A stretch of 64,000 nucleotides of DNA, taken from NCBI RefSeq assembly GCF_036227225.1, contig NZ_CP109444.1, positions 10,583,501 to 10,647,500 of the forward strand. The letters run 5' to 3'. Every line of letters begins with the position of its first letter. Position 1 is the stretch's first letter. A program made the translations under genes and the position numbers. This document shows, piece after piece, positions 7,916 to 15,207 of the stretch. This stretch comes from Streptomyces sp. NBC_01478. Its GTDB lineage: Bacteria > Actinomycetota > Actinomycetes > Streptomycetales > Streptomycetaceae. The notes under the pieces are model-generated. The model did not search any database. It was given only the letters and a program-made list of their open reading frames with translations, and was not told the DNA's origin.

Positions 7916-8913
7916 CGGACATCCTCCTTGGACTGGTTGGGCACGTTGGCCGGGCCGGTGAGGGCGAAGAAAACATCGTCGAGGTCGGGGGTGTGCACGG
8001 TCAGCTCGTCCGCCTCGATGCCGACCGAGTCCAGCCAGTCGAGGATGGAGCGCAGTTCGCGCTGGCTGCCGTCGCTGGGGATCTGCAGGGCGAGTGCCTC
8101 GTCGTCCCGAGTCACTTCACGCAGGGTGGTGGCGGCGGCCTGGTAGACGGCCGGGTCGGTGAAGCGGAGCCGGATGTGCCCACCGGGGATGAGTCGCTTG
8201 AGCTCGGCGGCGCTGCCCTGGGCGGCGATCCTGCCGTCGTGGAGCACGGCGATGAGGTCGGCGAGTTGGTCTGCCTCCTCCAGGTACTGAGTGGTGAGGA
8301 AGACGGTCGTACCGCTCGTGACGAGTTCGCGGATGATCTGCCACATGGTGTGGCGGCTGCGGGGGTCGAGGCCGGTGGTCGGTTCGTCGAGGAAGATGAT
8401 CCGTGGGTTGCCGACCAGGGTCATGGCGAGGTCGAGGCGGCGCTTCATGCCGCCGGAGTAGGTGGAGGCGGGCTTCTTGGCGGCTTCGGTGAGGTCGAAG
8501 CGTTCCAGGAGTTCGGCGGCGGTACGGCGGCCTTCCTCCTTGGAGAGGTGGTGCAGGTCCGCCATGAGGAGCATGTTCTCTTCGCCGGTGATCAGGCCGT
8601 CGACGGCGGAGAACTGCCCGGTGACACCGATCGCGGCGCGGACTGCTTGGGGGGCTGTGGCGACATCGTGGCCCGCGACCTGGGCCTGGCCGCCGTTGGC
8701 GGAGATGAGGGTGGACAGAATGTTCACGGCCGTGGTCTTGCCGGCGCCATTGGGGCCGAGCAGGGCGAACACGGACCCGGCCGGGATACGCAGGTCGATG
8801 CCGTCGAGGACGGTCTTGTCGCCGAACGACTTGCGCAGACCGTCTGCGGAGATGGCGGCGGGCGACGGGTGACCGTCAGTCTGAATGGATGTGGGCATGA
8901 CAGATGAAGACAT
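7912..8913 (-). CDS. ABC transporter ATP-binding protein (DrrA-like)
   Basis: A 333-residue ATPase. Walker A is GPNGAGKTT, the signature is YSGGMKRR, and Walker B is IIFLDEPTTGLD followed by the H-loop region. The C-terminal extension of about 90 residues after the nucleotide-binding domain is as in DrrA-type exporters. The ATG at 8913 is preceded by GGGAGGG at 4 nt. It pairs with the overlapping permease gene and lies downstream of the DUF4097 and RHH genes on the same strand. Confidence 0.92.
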   Translation of the reverse strand: MSSSVMPTSIQTDGHPSPAAISADGLRKSFGDKTVLDGIDLRIPAGSVFALLGPNGAGKTTAVNILSTLISANGGQAQVAGHDVATAPQAVRAAIGVTGQFSAVDGLITGEENMLLMADLHHLSKEEGRRTAAELLERFDLTEAAKKPASTYSGGMKRRLDLAMTLVGNPRIIFLDEPTTGLDPRSRHTMWQIIRELVTSGTTVFLTTQYLEEADQLADLIAVLHDGRIAAQGSAAELKRLIPGGHIRLRFTDPAVYQAAATTLREVTRDDEALALQIPSDGSQRELRSILDWLDSVGIEADELTVHTPDLDDVFFALTGPANVPNQSKEDVR

Positions 8914-8987
8914 GGGGCCCTCCCGTTAGAAGGCTGGAGTGACATGGGGGCGGAGGAGGTGCGGCTGGTGCTGAAGTGCGGTGTCGC

Positions 8988-9830
8988 TCAGGCCTTGGCG
9001 CGGAGGATATCGATGTTGCCCCAGTTGGTCCGTACTCGGACCTTGACGCTGTCCTCGGTCCGCTCCGGGGCCTCGGTCCCGCCGAGCGTGTTGCGCACCT
9101 GGCCGTGGTTGGTGCTGACGTCGAGCCAGGCGGCGGCGCCCTCGCGGATGCCGACCTCGACGTTGCCGTTGGCGGTCTCCAACTGGATGCTGCCGTGGGC
9201 GACGTCACCGATGCGAAGAGTGCCGTTGGTGGTGGTGCCGGTGACCGACCCCTCCACGCGCGCGATGTCGATGGCACCGTTGGCGCCGCTCACCCGCAGC
9301 TCGCCGGTCACGGCGCCGATGGTCGTGGTGGCGTGCGAGTTCTTCAGGACGGCAGGGCCGTCGATGAGGCCGACGCGCATGTTGCCGGTGCTGCTGGTGA
9401 TCTCTGCCAGGCCCTCGACCCGTTCCACGTTGATCGAGCCGTGCGACGCCTTCAGCTGCAGCGGGCCGGTGGTGTCGAGGCGAACGTCGCCGGCCGAGGT
9501 CTTCACGTGGACCTCGCCGAGCCGGCCCTCGCCGATCACATGGGCCCCGGCGCCGTCCAGGGCGATGTTCGAGTCCGTGGGCAGTTCGACCGTCACGTCG
9601 ACGGTGCCGCCGCGCCCGAGCAGATTGGCCTTGGGCGTGGCGAGGGTCAGTACGCCGCTCGCGTAGGTGACCTGGGTCTGCTCGGCCGTCCGTACGTCCA
9701 GGTCCTTCTTCGGGTCGCGGGGTCGTACCTCGACGACGGTGTCGAGGCGGTCACCCGCGCTGAACCGGATGGAACCGGCATACACGTAGGCGGTGACCGA
9801 GATCGGTTCGGGGGTGTCGAAAGAAGGCAT
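8988..9830 (-). CDS. DUF4097-family beta-strand repeat protein
   Basis: A 280-residue protein made of short repeated strands of the type x-G-x-(I/V)-x-(V/I)-x (for example GSIQLETANGNVEVGI), predicting a parallel beta-solenoid as in the DUF4097 (adhesin-like) family. The biochemical role of the family is not established. It has no signal peptide or membrane segment, so it is probably cytoplasmic. It sits 74 bp upstream of the exporter ATPase and 81 bp downstream of the RHH gene. A clear paralogue is encoded at 47002-47844 in the same cluster. Confidence 0.85.
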   Translation of the reverse strand: MPSFDTPEPISVTAYVYAGSIRFSAGDRLDTVVEVRPRDPKKDLDVRTAEQTQVTYASGVLTLATPKANLLGRGGTVDVTVELPTDSNIALDGAGAHVIGEGRLGEVHVKTSAGDVRLDTTGPLQLKASHGSINVERVEGLAEITSSTGNMRVGLIDGPAVLKNSHATTTIGAVTGELRVSGANGAIDIARVEGSVTGTTTNGTLRIGDVAHGSIQLETANGNVEVGIREGAAAWLDVSTNHGQVRNTLGGTEAPERTEDSVKVRVRTNWGNIDILRAKA

Positions 9831-9896
9831 GGTTGTCCCGTCCTTGTGAGTCCCTGGGCCGTCCCCGCTGGTGGGACGTGGTGTGGATGAAGCGGT

Positions 9897-9929
9897 ACGG
9901 GTTGGGTGCGGCTAGCGCACCCAACCCGT
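9897..9929 (-). terminator. Hairpin overlapping the RHH stop codon
   Basis: Perfect 14-nt arms at 9897-9910 and 9916-9929 with a 5-nt loop; the TAG stop of the RHH gene lies in the loop. There is no T-run, so it may only attenuate transcription between the RHH gene and the DUF4097/exporter genes. Confidence 0.65.
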
Positions 9930-10427
9930 GTAACTCTGTCCGAGGGTGCGGGTCCTCTCCGTCGTACGCGGCCGGGTGCCGCCATCGACCGCGGCCGATA
10001 CGGTGCGCACCAGCCACGCGTTGACCGACAGACCCTCGTGGGCCGCGGCCTCCTCGGCGCGCGCCTTGAGGTGGGCCGGCAGGCGCAGATTGACGCGCGC
10101 CGTTCCGCTTTCGTCACCTTCGACGGGCGGGTGCGTCCTGAGTGGTTCGACGGGCTCCGTCGGATCCATGGGGCCGACGTCGACGGGCGGCGGCGTTACC
10201 ACGAAGTCGGGGTCCAGCCCGCGCAGCCGTACGTCGACTGAGCCAGGGGCGAGCTCGCGGGTGATCTCGTCCATCGCGGCGGAGAGCACGTTGAGCAAGG
10301 TCAGCCGAGTCGCCGACTCCAGGGGGGCGGTGAGCCGATCGGCCAGCTCGCGGGCGTCTTCGCCGCCGGCTTCGGCGGCCACCGCGAGTTCCCGCCGCAG
10401 GTTGTCGACATACGGAGTGAGGTCCAT
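9912..10427 (-). CDS. Ribbon-helix-helix (HicB-antitoxin-like) DNA-binding protein
   Basis: A 171-residue protein whose C-terminal part (about residues 110-145, RVNLRLPAHLKARAEEAAAHEG then LSVNAWLVR) is a ribbon-helix-helix DNA-binding motif of the HicB/Arc type. The N-terminal half is helical and acidic. No HicA toxin gene is adjacent, so it is more likely a regulator of the DUF4097/ABC operon it heads than an antitoxin. The ATG at 10427 is chosen because the protein opens MDLTPYVDNL there; the frame extends slightly upstream. Tandem 11-bp repeats overlap this start codon and recur about 100 bp upstream, suggesting autoregulation. Confidence 0.8.
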   Translation of the reverse strand: MDLTPYVDNLRRELAVAAEAGGEDARELADRLTAPLESATRLTLLNVLSAAMDEITRELAPGSVDVRLRGLDPDFVVTPPPVDVGPMDPTEPVEPLRTHPPVEGDESGTARVNLRLPAHLKARAEEAAAHEGLSVNAWLVRTVSAAVDGGTRPRTTERTRTLGQSYTGWVR

Positions 10428-10456
10428 AACGCCATGATGGCACCACTGTGGCGCTA
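10427..10456. promoter_or_regulatory. Tandem 11-bp direct repeats at the RHH start
   Basis: Three units in phase: TAACGCCA (10427-10434), TGGCACCA (10438-10445) and TGGCGCTA (10449-10456), each 8 bp with 3-bp spacers. The first overlaps the start codon. Tandem sites with helical spacing are how RHH repressors typically bind. A weaker pair, TTGTGTCA and TGGCGCCA, is at 10538-10556. Confidence 0.55.
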
Positions 10457-11001
10457 TGCGCAAGCCTCAATGGTGCCGGGTGTGGAGTGAGCTTATGGGC
10501 AACTGCCTTGAGCTGCGGAAATCGGTAATAGGGCCACTTGTGTCATCGTGGCGCCATGTGTTCCTGACTGGCTTCGGAGGCGTGGAAAGACGCCGAAGTG
10601 ACAGCGGGGTAGCGTCAAACGGTGACACTCGGCGTCATCCGACGGCTTGGGTGCTCGACCGATCGTGGCCCTGGGCGCCGGCGCAGTGACCTCGGTGGCA
10701 ACAGTCTTGTGCCGGGGCTTGCCTATCGGCATCAGCAGGTTCGGTCTTGTTCGCCCCGACCCGTCAGGGGGAACCGTAGGAACTTGAGCAGCCCCAGCTT
10801 GCCCCTGGCCCGGGCGCGGCAGTGCGCTCGACGAGGCCGAGGGGTTGTCGTTCATTCCCATGCGAGGACGCCTCCTGTGGGCGGGGCATGGGCGGCTCCA
10901 GGACGGGAATGTTGCGACCCTGTGCCGGCGCGGCAGCGCGCACAGGCTGCATGGGATCGAGGAGCGGTCGCCAAGGCAGGGACGCCGTCGCCGGCAACGG
11001 G

Positions 11002-11230
11002 GTCATAGGGCGCGACAGGTTTGTCCGGCTGGCTGGTGGAGCCGACGGCCCGGTGCTGGTCTGCTTCCCCTGGGCTGGAGGCTCGGCATCGACGCACGTT
11101 CCTTTTCCCGAAGGAGCGTCTGCAGCGGCCGAGGTGCTGATCGTGCAGTGTCCGGGCAGACAGGAGTGGCCGACGAGGCCCGCCGTGCTCGCGAGGCCCG
11201 CAGGCGCCCCCGACCTTCGGCGCATCATCA
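11002..11230 (+). pseudogene. Degenerate fragment of a type II thioesterase
   Basis: In frame from about 11002 the translation shows the opening of a type II thioesterase (RDRFVRLAGGADG, then VLVCFPWAGGSAS, then VLIVQCPGRQEWPTRPAV), matching the intact copies here. It breaks down before any GxSxG nucleophile motif appears. No start with a ribosome site is evident. The rest of 10457-11471 shows no other recognisable gene. Probably the remnant of a fourth thioesterase gene. Confidence 0.6.
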
Positions 11231-11471
11231 GTGCAGGTGAGACCACAGAATGTCCGGGGCGCCGCCGGGACAACACTTCAGCGGCCGTGCCGGATCGGCG
11301 GCGATGGAAAACCGCCGGCCGCTCAGGGGCATCGTCGTTCGCCGCTGACGGAGCTGCTGTACGGGGGGGCGACCTACGAGGAACCGGCGGTTCGCCGCGA
11401 CTCGATCCGCCGAACAGGCACCAAGTCAACTGCGAGCTGGATCGCGGGACCCTGTCCTGGTCCGTGGCCCC

Positions 11472-12308
11472 TCACCAGTCGAATGTCTCCCCGTCAGCCC
11501 TGCTGTCGACGCAGTACCTGCGGAAGGCCTGGGCCTTTGCGAGCACCTTGGCGTCCCCGCTCCGCCGCGCGGCCTCTTCGTACCAGTCGAACGCCGCGAC
11601 GGCATGCGTGCGCCGCTCGAAGTGAAGCGCGGCGAATCGACGGAAGTCCGACCGCATGGTCGCCGGGGTCAACGTCCGGCCGGAGCCTGCGAGTTCTTCG
11701 AGCTCCGCTTCTGTCGCCTCAGGTCGTTCGATGATGCGGATCGGCTCGGTCGCGGGTATGTCGTTGCGGATCGCGACGGGCTCTTCGGCGTCCGAGAAGT
11801 CGAGACAGAGGGAGAGCCGGGCGGTCTCGGAAGAGCTGCGCGCGGAATGCGGGACAGTCGTGTGTATCTTCCACACCTCCCCGCGACGGAGGTGGTAGAC
11901 GACATCGTTCTCGGAATGCAGGGACTCTTCGCTGGTACGCAACGGAATCTGTAGCCTGGTGCCTGGTTTGGACCATTCGAGAAAGTCCACGTGCGGAGCC
12001 ATGATTCCGTCACGCAGGCTGAAGATGCGTACCCACTGCAACCGGTCCAGGGAGAAATTCTCGGTCACCAGGGACATGATGCCTGGTAGCTGCTTGCCCA
12101 GTTCAGTGAGGGTCAGACGGCCATCGTGGGGGCGGAAGGCGATATCGGAATCGGCTCCACTGCCGTTGGCCAGGACATGGCACGACCACGACCCGAAAGT
12201 GAGAGCATCGTACTCGCCTCCGTACTCGTGGCTGTCCACGATGGACAGTTCGGAATCCAGATCGAGCAAGTCGATGGGCAGCACCGCAAGCCGTTGCGAA
12301 TTAAGCAA
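11472..12308 (-). CDS. Fe(II)/2-oxoglutarate hydroxylase of the proline 3-hydroxylase / Asp-Asn hydroxylase type
   Basis: A 278-residue double-stranded beta-helix oxygenase. The facial triad is H106-x-D108 (in APHVDFLEW) and H154 (in VPHSARSS), followed by RLSLCLDF. The layout, including LHSENDVVYHLRRGEVW, resembles Streptomyces L-proline 3-hydroxylase as I recall it; relatives hydroxylate proline or pipecolate. The likely substrate is a free amino acid used by the NRPS, possibly piperazate, proline or a beta-carbon; this is inference. TTG at 12308 is preferred because GAAGGGG lies 6 nt upstream; another in-frame TTG is at 12323. It is divergent from the PCP-P450-PKS operon, with an operator between them (12556). 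Confidence 0.8.
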   Translation of the reverse strand: MLNSQRLAVLPIDLLDLDSELSIVDSHEYGGEYDALTFGSWSCHVLANGSGADSDIAFRPHDGRLTLTELGKQLPGIMSLVTENFSLDRLQWVRIFSLRDGIMAPHVDFLEWSKPGTRLQIPLRTSEESLHSENDVVYHLRRGEVWKIHTTVPHSARSSSETARLSLCLDFSDAEEPVAIRNDIPATEPIRIIERPEATEAELEELAGSGRTLTPATMRSDFRRFAALHFERRTHAVAAFDWYEEAARRSGDAKVLAKAQAFRRYCVDSRADGETFDW

Positions 12309-12862
12309 CGAAATCCCCTTCAATGCATGATCGTTTGATTAGCCCAGAAAGTGCTGGGCATTACTCCGAGTCGTCACCATAATTCTTCGTAAATGTGTTG
12401 GCAATGACGTGGCTGGTCGCGAGGTAGTGAGAGCTCGGTCTGTCCAGGGGTGTCGCAGGCCGCGCAGGTGGACTGCCAGCGGTGTCGGCCTGTATCTCCC
12501 AGGCGTCGCGAGCCGGATCGGCCGTCGGTTCGGTCAGGGCGGAGGCGCACATTACTGTCCTGTCGGCGGGACAACGGGTGCCGGCGGGGTGTCTGTGCTG
12601 TCATCCGCCGCACGGGGTTTCCGAGGATCCGCGATGTAGCCGACATCGAACTCGGGGAGGCTACGGAATACCCTCCGTGGAGCCACAATAGGGTGCCGCT
12701 GATGAACATTCGGATGTCTTTCCTGAAGGGGATGGATGCCTTGCGTAGTCTGTAGTAGAGCTTTAGGTTCGTCTTGATTATTCGCGCGGCGCCCGCTGGC
12801 GAACCTTGCGAACATGTAGCGTAGGTGGTCATTTCCGTTCGACGGAGAATGAAAGGCTGGCG
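12309..12862. other. Divergent promoter region
   Basis: About 550 bp between the hydroxylase (minus) and the free PCP (plus). It is more AT-rich than the surroundings and holds the operator at 12556-12573. A 63-codon frame on the minus strand (12361-12552) starts against the operator but has no ribosome site or family match. Confidence 0.5.
12556..12573. promoter_or_regulatory. Palindromic operator, copy 4
   Basis: TGTCCTGTCGGCGGGACA, flanked by ATTAC on one side and AAC on the other, the same flanks as copy 8 at 54447. It can serve the hydroxylase (about 257 bp away) and the long PCP-P450-TE-PKS operon (about 298 bp away). Confidence 0.8.
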
Positions 12863-13174
12863 ATGGAGTCGGGGCCGCAGGTACACCAGCGAGGTGGGCA
12901 GGATGAGGCGTCAGAGAAACAAACCGCGCCTGTAAATGCACCAGTGTCGCTCGTGCATGAGATCTCGGTGCTGTGGGGGGAATACCTCAATGGTTGCGAG
13001 GTCGGGGCGGATGACGATTTCTTCGCGCTCGGTGGGAATTCCCTGATCGGAATCCAGATCATCGACCGAGTTTCCCAGGACTATGGCGTCGAGTTGTCTG
13101 TGCGCGCCTTCTACCTGGCGCAGACCCCGGCTCGGGTCGCCGAGCTGATCGCGCGGGGGAGGTCGTTGCCGTGA
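12863..13174 (+). CDS. Free-standing peptidyl carrier protein
   Basis: A 103-residue carrier protein with the phosphopantetheine motif FFALGGNSLIG, Ser at residue 60, after a disordered N-terminal stretch of about 25 residues. ATG at 12863 has AAAGG 7 nt upstream. It overlaps the P450 gene by 4 nt (GTGA). A free PCP next to a P450 is the usual arrangement for beta-hydroxylation of a PCP-bound amino acid, so this protein probably presents an amino acid (for example leucine) to that P450. No A domain is adjacent; the free A domain at 39377 could load it. Confidence 0.88.
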   Translation: MESGPQVHQRGGQDEASEKQTAPVNAPVSLVHEISVLWGEYLNGCEVGADDDFFALGGNSLIGIQIIDRVSQDYGVELSVRAFYLAQTPARVAELIARGRSLP

Positions 13175-14421
13175 GGTTGACTCCGGGTACCGGGAGCGAC
13201 ATCGACCTCGGCCGCGTCGACCTGTTCGACCTGGATCTCTACACCTCGGGCGATCCGCACGCGATCTGGGACGCGATGCGGGCGAAGGCACCCCTGCATC
13301 ACCAAGTCCTGCCGGACGGCAGGGAGTTCTGGTCGGTGACGCGCTACGACGATGTCTGCCGTGTGCTCGGCGACCACCGGGACTTCACCTCGGAGCGCGG
13401 CACTGTGGTCACCCACCTCGGGGAGGACGACGTCGCGGCGGGCAGGTTGATGACGTCCACAGACCCACCGCGGCACACCGAGGTCCGCAGGGCGATCGGC
13501 TCCAAACTCACCGCGAGGGCCGTGGCCTCCTGGCAGGACCGGATCCGGAAGGCGACCGTGCACTTCCTCGAACCGGCGCTCAACGGCGGCACTTTCGACC
13601 TGGCCGAGCAGGCGCTGCTCCTCCCGGCGATCGTGACGGGACCTGTCCTGGGGATCCCGGAGCGGGACTGGGAAGAACTCGTGCAGCTGACCGCGATGGT
13701 CACGGCCCCCTCGGACCCGCACTTCCAGCACGGCAGCGAAGCCGCGACGCTGGCCATTTCCCACCACGAGCTCGTCACCTACGTCACTGACTGGGTCAAA
13801 CGGCGACGGAAGACCGGAGGCGAGGACGGGAGCCTGCTCGACCACCTCATGAGCGTCCGCGCCGGAGACGCAACGTTGACCGACGAGGAGATCGCCCTCA
13901 ACGGTTACAGCATCTTGTTGGGCGCCAACGTGACGACGCCGCACACCATCTCGGGCACGGTGCACACGCTCATAGAGAGGACCGAGCAGTTCGAGAAGGC
14001 GCAGGCCGACCCGTCGTTGGTTCCGAACCTGGTGGAGGAAGGACTGCGCTGGACATCGGCCGCGTGCAACTTCATGCGGTACGCGGTGAACGACATCCAG
14101 ATCGGCGGGGGCACGGTCCCGGCCGGCGGGGCGGTCGTCGCGTGGATAGGGTCGGCCAACCGGGACGAGTCCCAGTTCCCCGATCCGCACGCCTTCGACA
14201 TCACGAGGAGCGGCGCGAAGCGCCAGGTCGCTTTCGGGTTCGGGCCGCACTTCTGCATCGGGGCACCGCTGGCCCGGCTGACCCTGCGGATCTTCTTCGA
14301 GGAACTGCTCCAGCGGTTCGGACCGATCGACCTCGCCGGCGAACCGCAGCACCTGCGGTCGTACTTCATCGCCGGGATGACCCACCTCCCCATCGTCGCC
14401 CAGAAACGAAAGACGTCATGA
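13171..14421 (+). CDS. Cytochrome P450, probable PCP-bound amino acid hydroxylase
   Basis: A 416-residue P450. The heme loop FGFGPHFCIGAP gives Cys at residue 362, and the ExxR motif is EGLR. The I-helix is G-A-N-V-T-T (251-256): the Thr is kept but the acidic residue is Val. From memory, this hydrophobic replacement is shared by several P450s that hydroxylate carrier-bound amino acids. It starts inside the PCP gene and its stop overlaps the thioesterase start (ATGA), a three-gene cassette of PCP, P450 and thioesterase. Beta-hydroxylation of an amino acid such as leucine, whose oxygen would close the depsipeptide ring, is a reasonable inference. Confidence 0.87.
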   Translation: MRLTPGTGSDIDLGRVDLFDLDLYTSGDPHAIWDAMRAKAPLHHQVLPDGREFWSVTRYDDVCRVLGDHRDFTSERGTVVTHLGEDDVAAGRLMTSTDPPRHTEVRRAIGSKLTARAVASWQDRIRKATVHFLEPALNGGTFDLAEQALLLPAIVTGPVLGIPERDWEELVQLTAMVTAPSDPHFQHGSEAATLAISHHELVTYVTDWVKRRRKTGGEDGSLLDHLMSVRAGDATLTDEEIALNGYSILLGANVTTPHTISGTVHTLIERTEQFEKAQADPSLVPNLVEEGLRWTSAACNFMRYAVNDIQIGGGTVPAGGAVVAWIGSANRDESQFPDPHAFDITRSGAKRQVAFGFGPHFCIGAPLARLTLRIFFEELLQRFGPIDLAGEPQHLRSYFIAGMTHLPIVAQKRKTS

Positions 14422-15155
14422 CAACCGGCTCCACCACCGACACTTCGCCGTGGTTCGTCCGGCCACCATCCACCGACCACCCCGCCCGGATCTTCTGCTT
14501 CCCCTACTCCGGGACCGGGGCGTCGGCCTTCAGCGCCTGGCCGGCCATGATGGCCGACACCGCGGTCTGTCCGGTGCAGTTCCCCGGCCGAGAGAACCGG
14601 CTGGCTCATCCCCACTACGGCACCTACGAGAACCTTGCCGACTGCCTGGTCGACCCCTTGATGCCACTGCTCGACCGGCCGTTCGCGTTCTTCGGGCACT
14701 GCGCGGGCGCGCTGCCCGCGTACGAGACCGTGGTACGGCTCGCCGAACTCGGTCTGCCCGGGCCGGACTGCCTCTTCGTGTCGGGCCAGCCGGCACCGCA
14801 CGACGCCTCGCGTGACCGGATGCTCACCATGACCGAATCCGAACTGCGCGCCGAGGTGGAGTCGTTCGTCCGCGGCCGGGGCATCGAGCCACGGCCGGAC
14901 ATGGTCGATGTGGGCCTGTCCGTGCTGCTCGGCGATCACGCCGCCGCGCGTGCGTACCGGCGGACGGAGCCGGTCGAGGTGCGATGCCCCATCGTCGTAC
15001 TGCACTGGCGGGACGACCCGGAGACGAGCCTCGATCAGCTCCAGGGGTGGCGTCGGTACTCGGATTCGGTCGACTTCCAGGTTGTGGACGGCGGGCACTA
15101 CGACTTCGCGAACGCGCCCGACAAATTGCGGGAGTTGTTGACCTGTTGGCGGTGA
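14418..15155 (+). CDS. Type II thioesterase with Cys nucleophile (GHCAG)
   Basis: A 245-residue alpha/beta-hydrolase of the type II thioesterase family with the usual opening FCFPYSGTGASAFSAW. The nucleophile elbow is F-G-H-C-A-G, so the catalytic Ser is Cys (residue 95). His is at 227 in DGGHYDF and an Asp lies in the WRDDPE segment. A Cys in this position is rare; it may favour acyl transfer or release of a specific PCP-bound residue over general hydrolysis. The ATG overlaps the P450 stop (ATGA), so its partner is probably the preceding PCP. It ends 52 bp before the PKS loading gene and is read in the same operon. Confidence 0.85.
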   Translation: MTTGSTTDTSPWFVRPPSTDHPARIFCFPYSGTGASAFSAWPAMMADTAVCPVQFPGRENRLAHPHYGTYENLADCLVDPLMPLLDRPFAFFGHCAGALPAYETVVRLAELGLPGPDCLFVSGQPAPHDASRDRMLTMTESELRAEVESFVRGRGIEPRPDMVDVGLSVLLGDHAAARAYRRTEPVEVRCPIVVLHWRDDPETSLDQLQGWRRYSDSVDFQVVDGGHYDFANAPDKLRELLTCWR

Positions 15156-15207
15156 ACGCGGTGCAGCTCTCAGCAGCCGTGTGTCGGGAAAACCGGAAGG
15201 AGTTCGC

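Noticed and set aside
9857..9881. Palindrome-like CGTCCCCGCTGGTGGGACG near the DUF4097 start, resembling the operator
   Set aside because: The spacing is 19 bp instead of 18 and the inner positions do not match the eight-site consensus; the exporter operon also has its own repeat pattern.
9912..10427. HicB antitoxin of a toxin-antitoxin pair
   Set aside because: No HicA-like small basic ORF is next to it; the neighbours are DUF4097 and ABC exporter genes.
11251..11272. TGTCC...GGGACA pair in the thioesterase remnant region
   Set aside because: The arms are 22 bp end to end, the centre does not match, and no gene starts nearby; likely chance at high GC.
12361..12552. 63-codon minus-strand frame starting at the operator
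   Set aside because: No ribosome site, no family similarity, and more AT-rich surroundings than the real genes; treated as intergenic.
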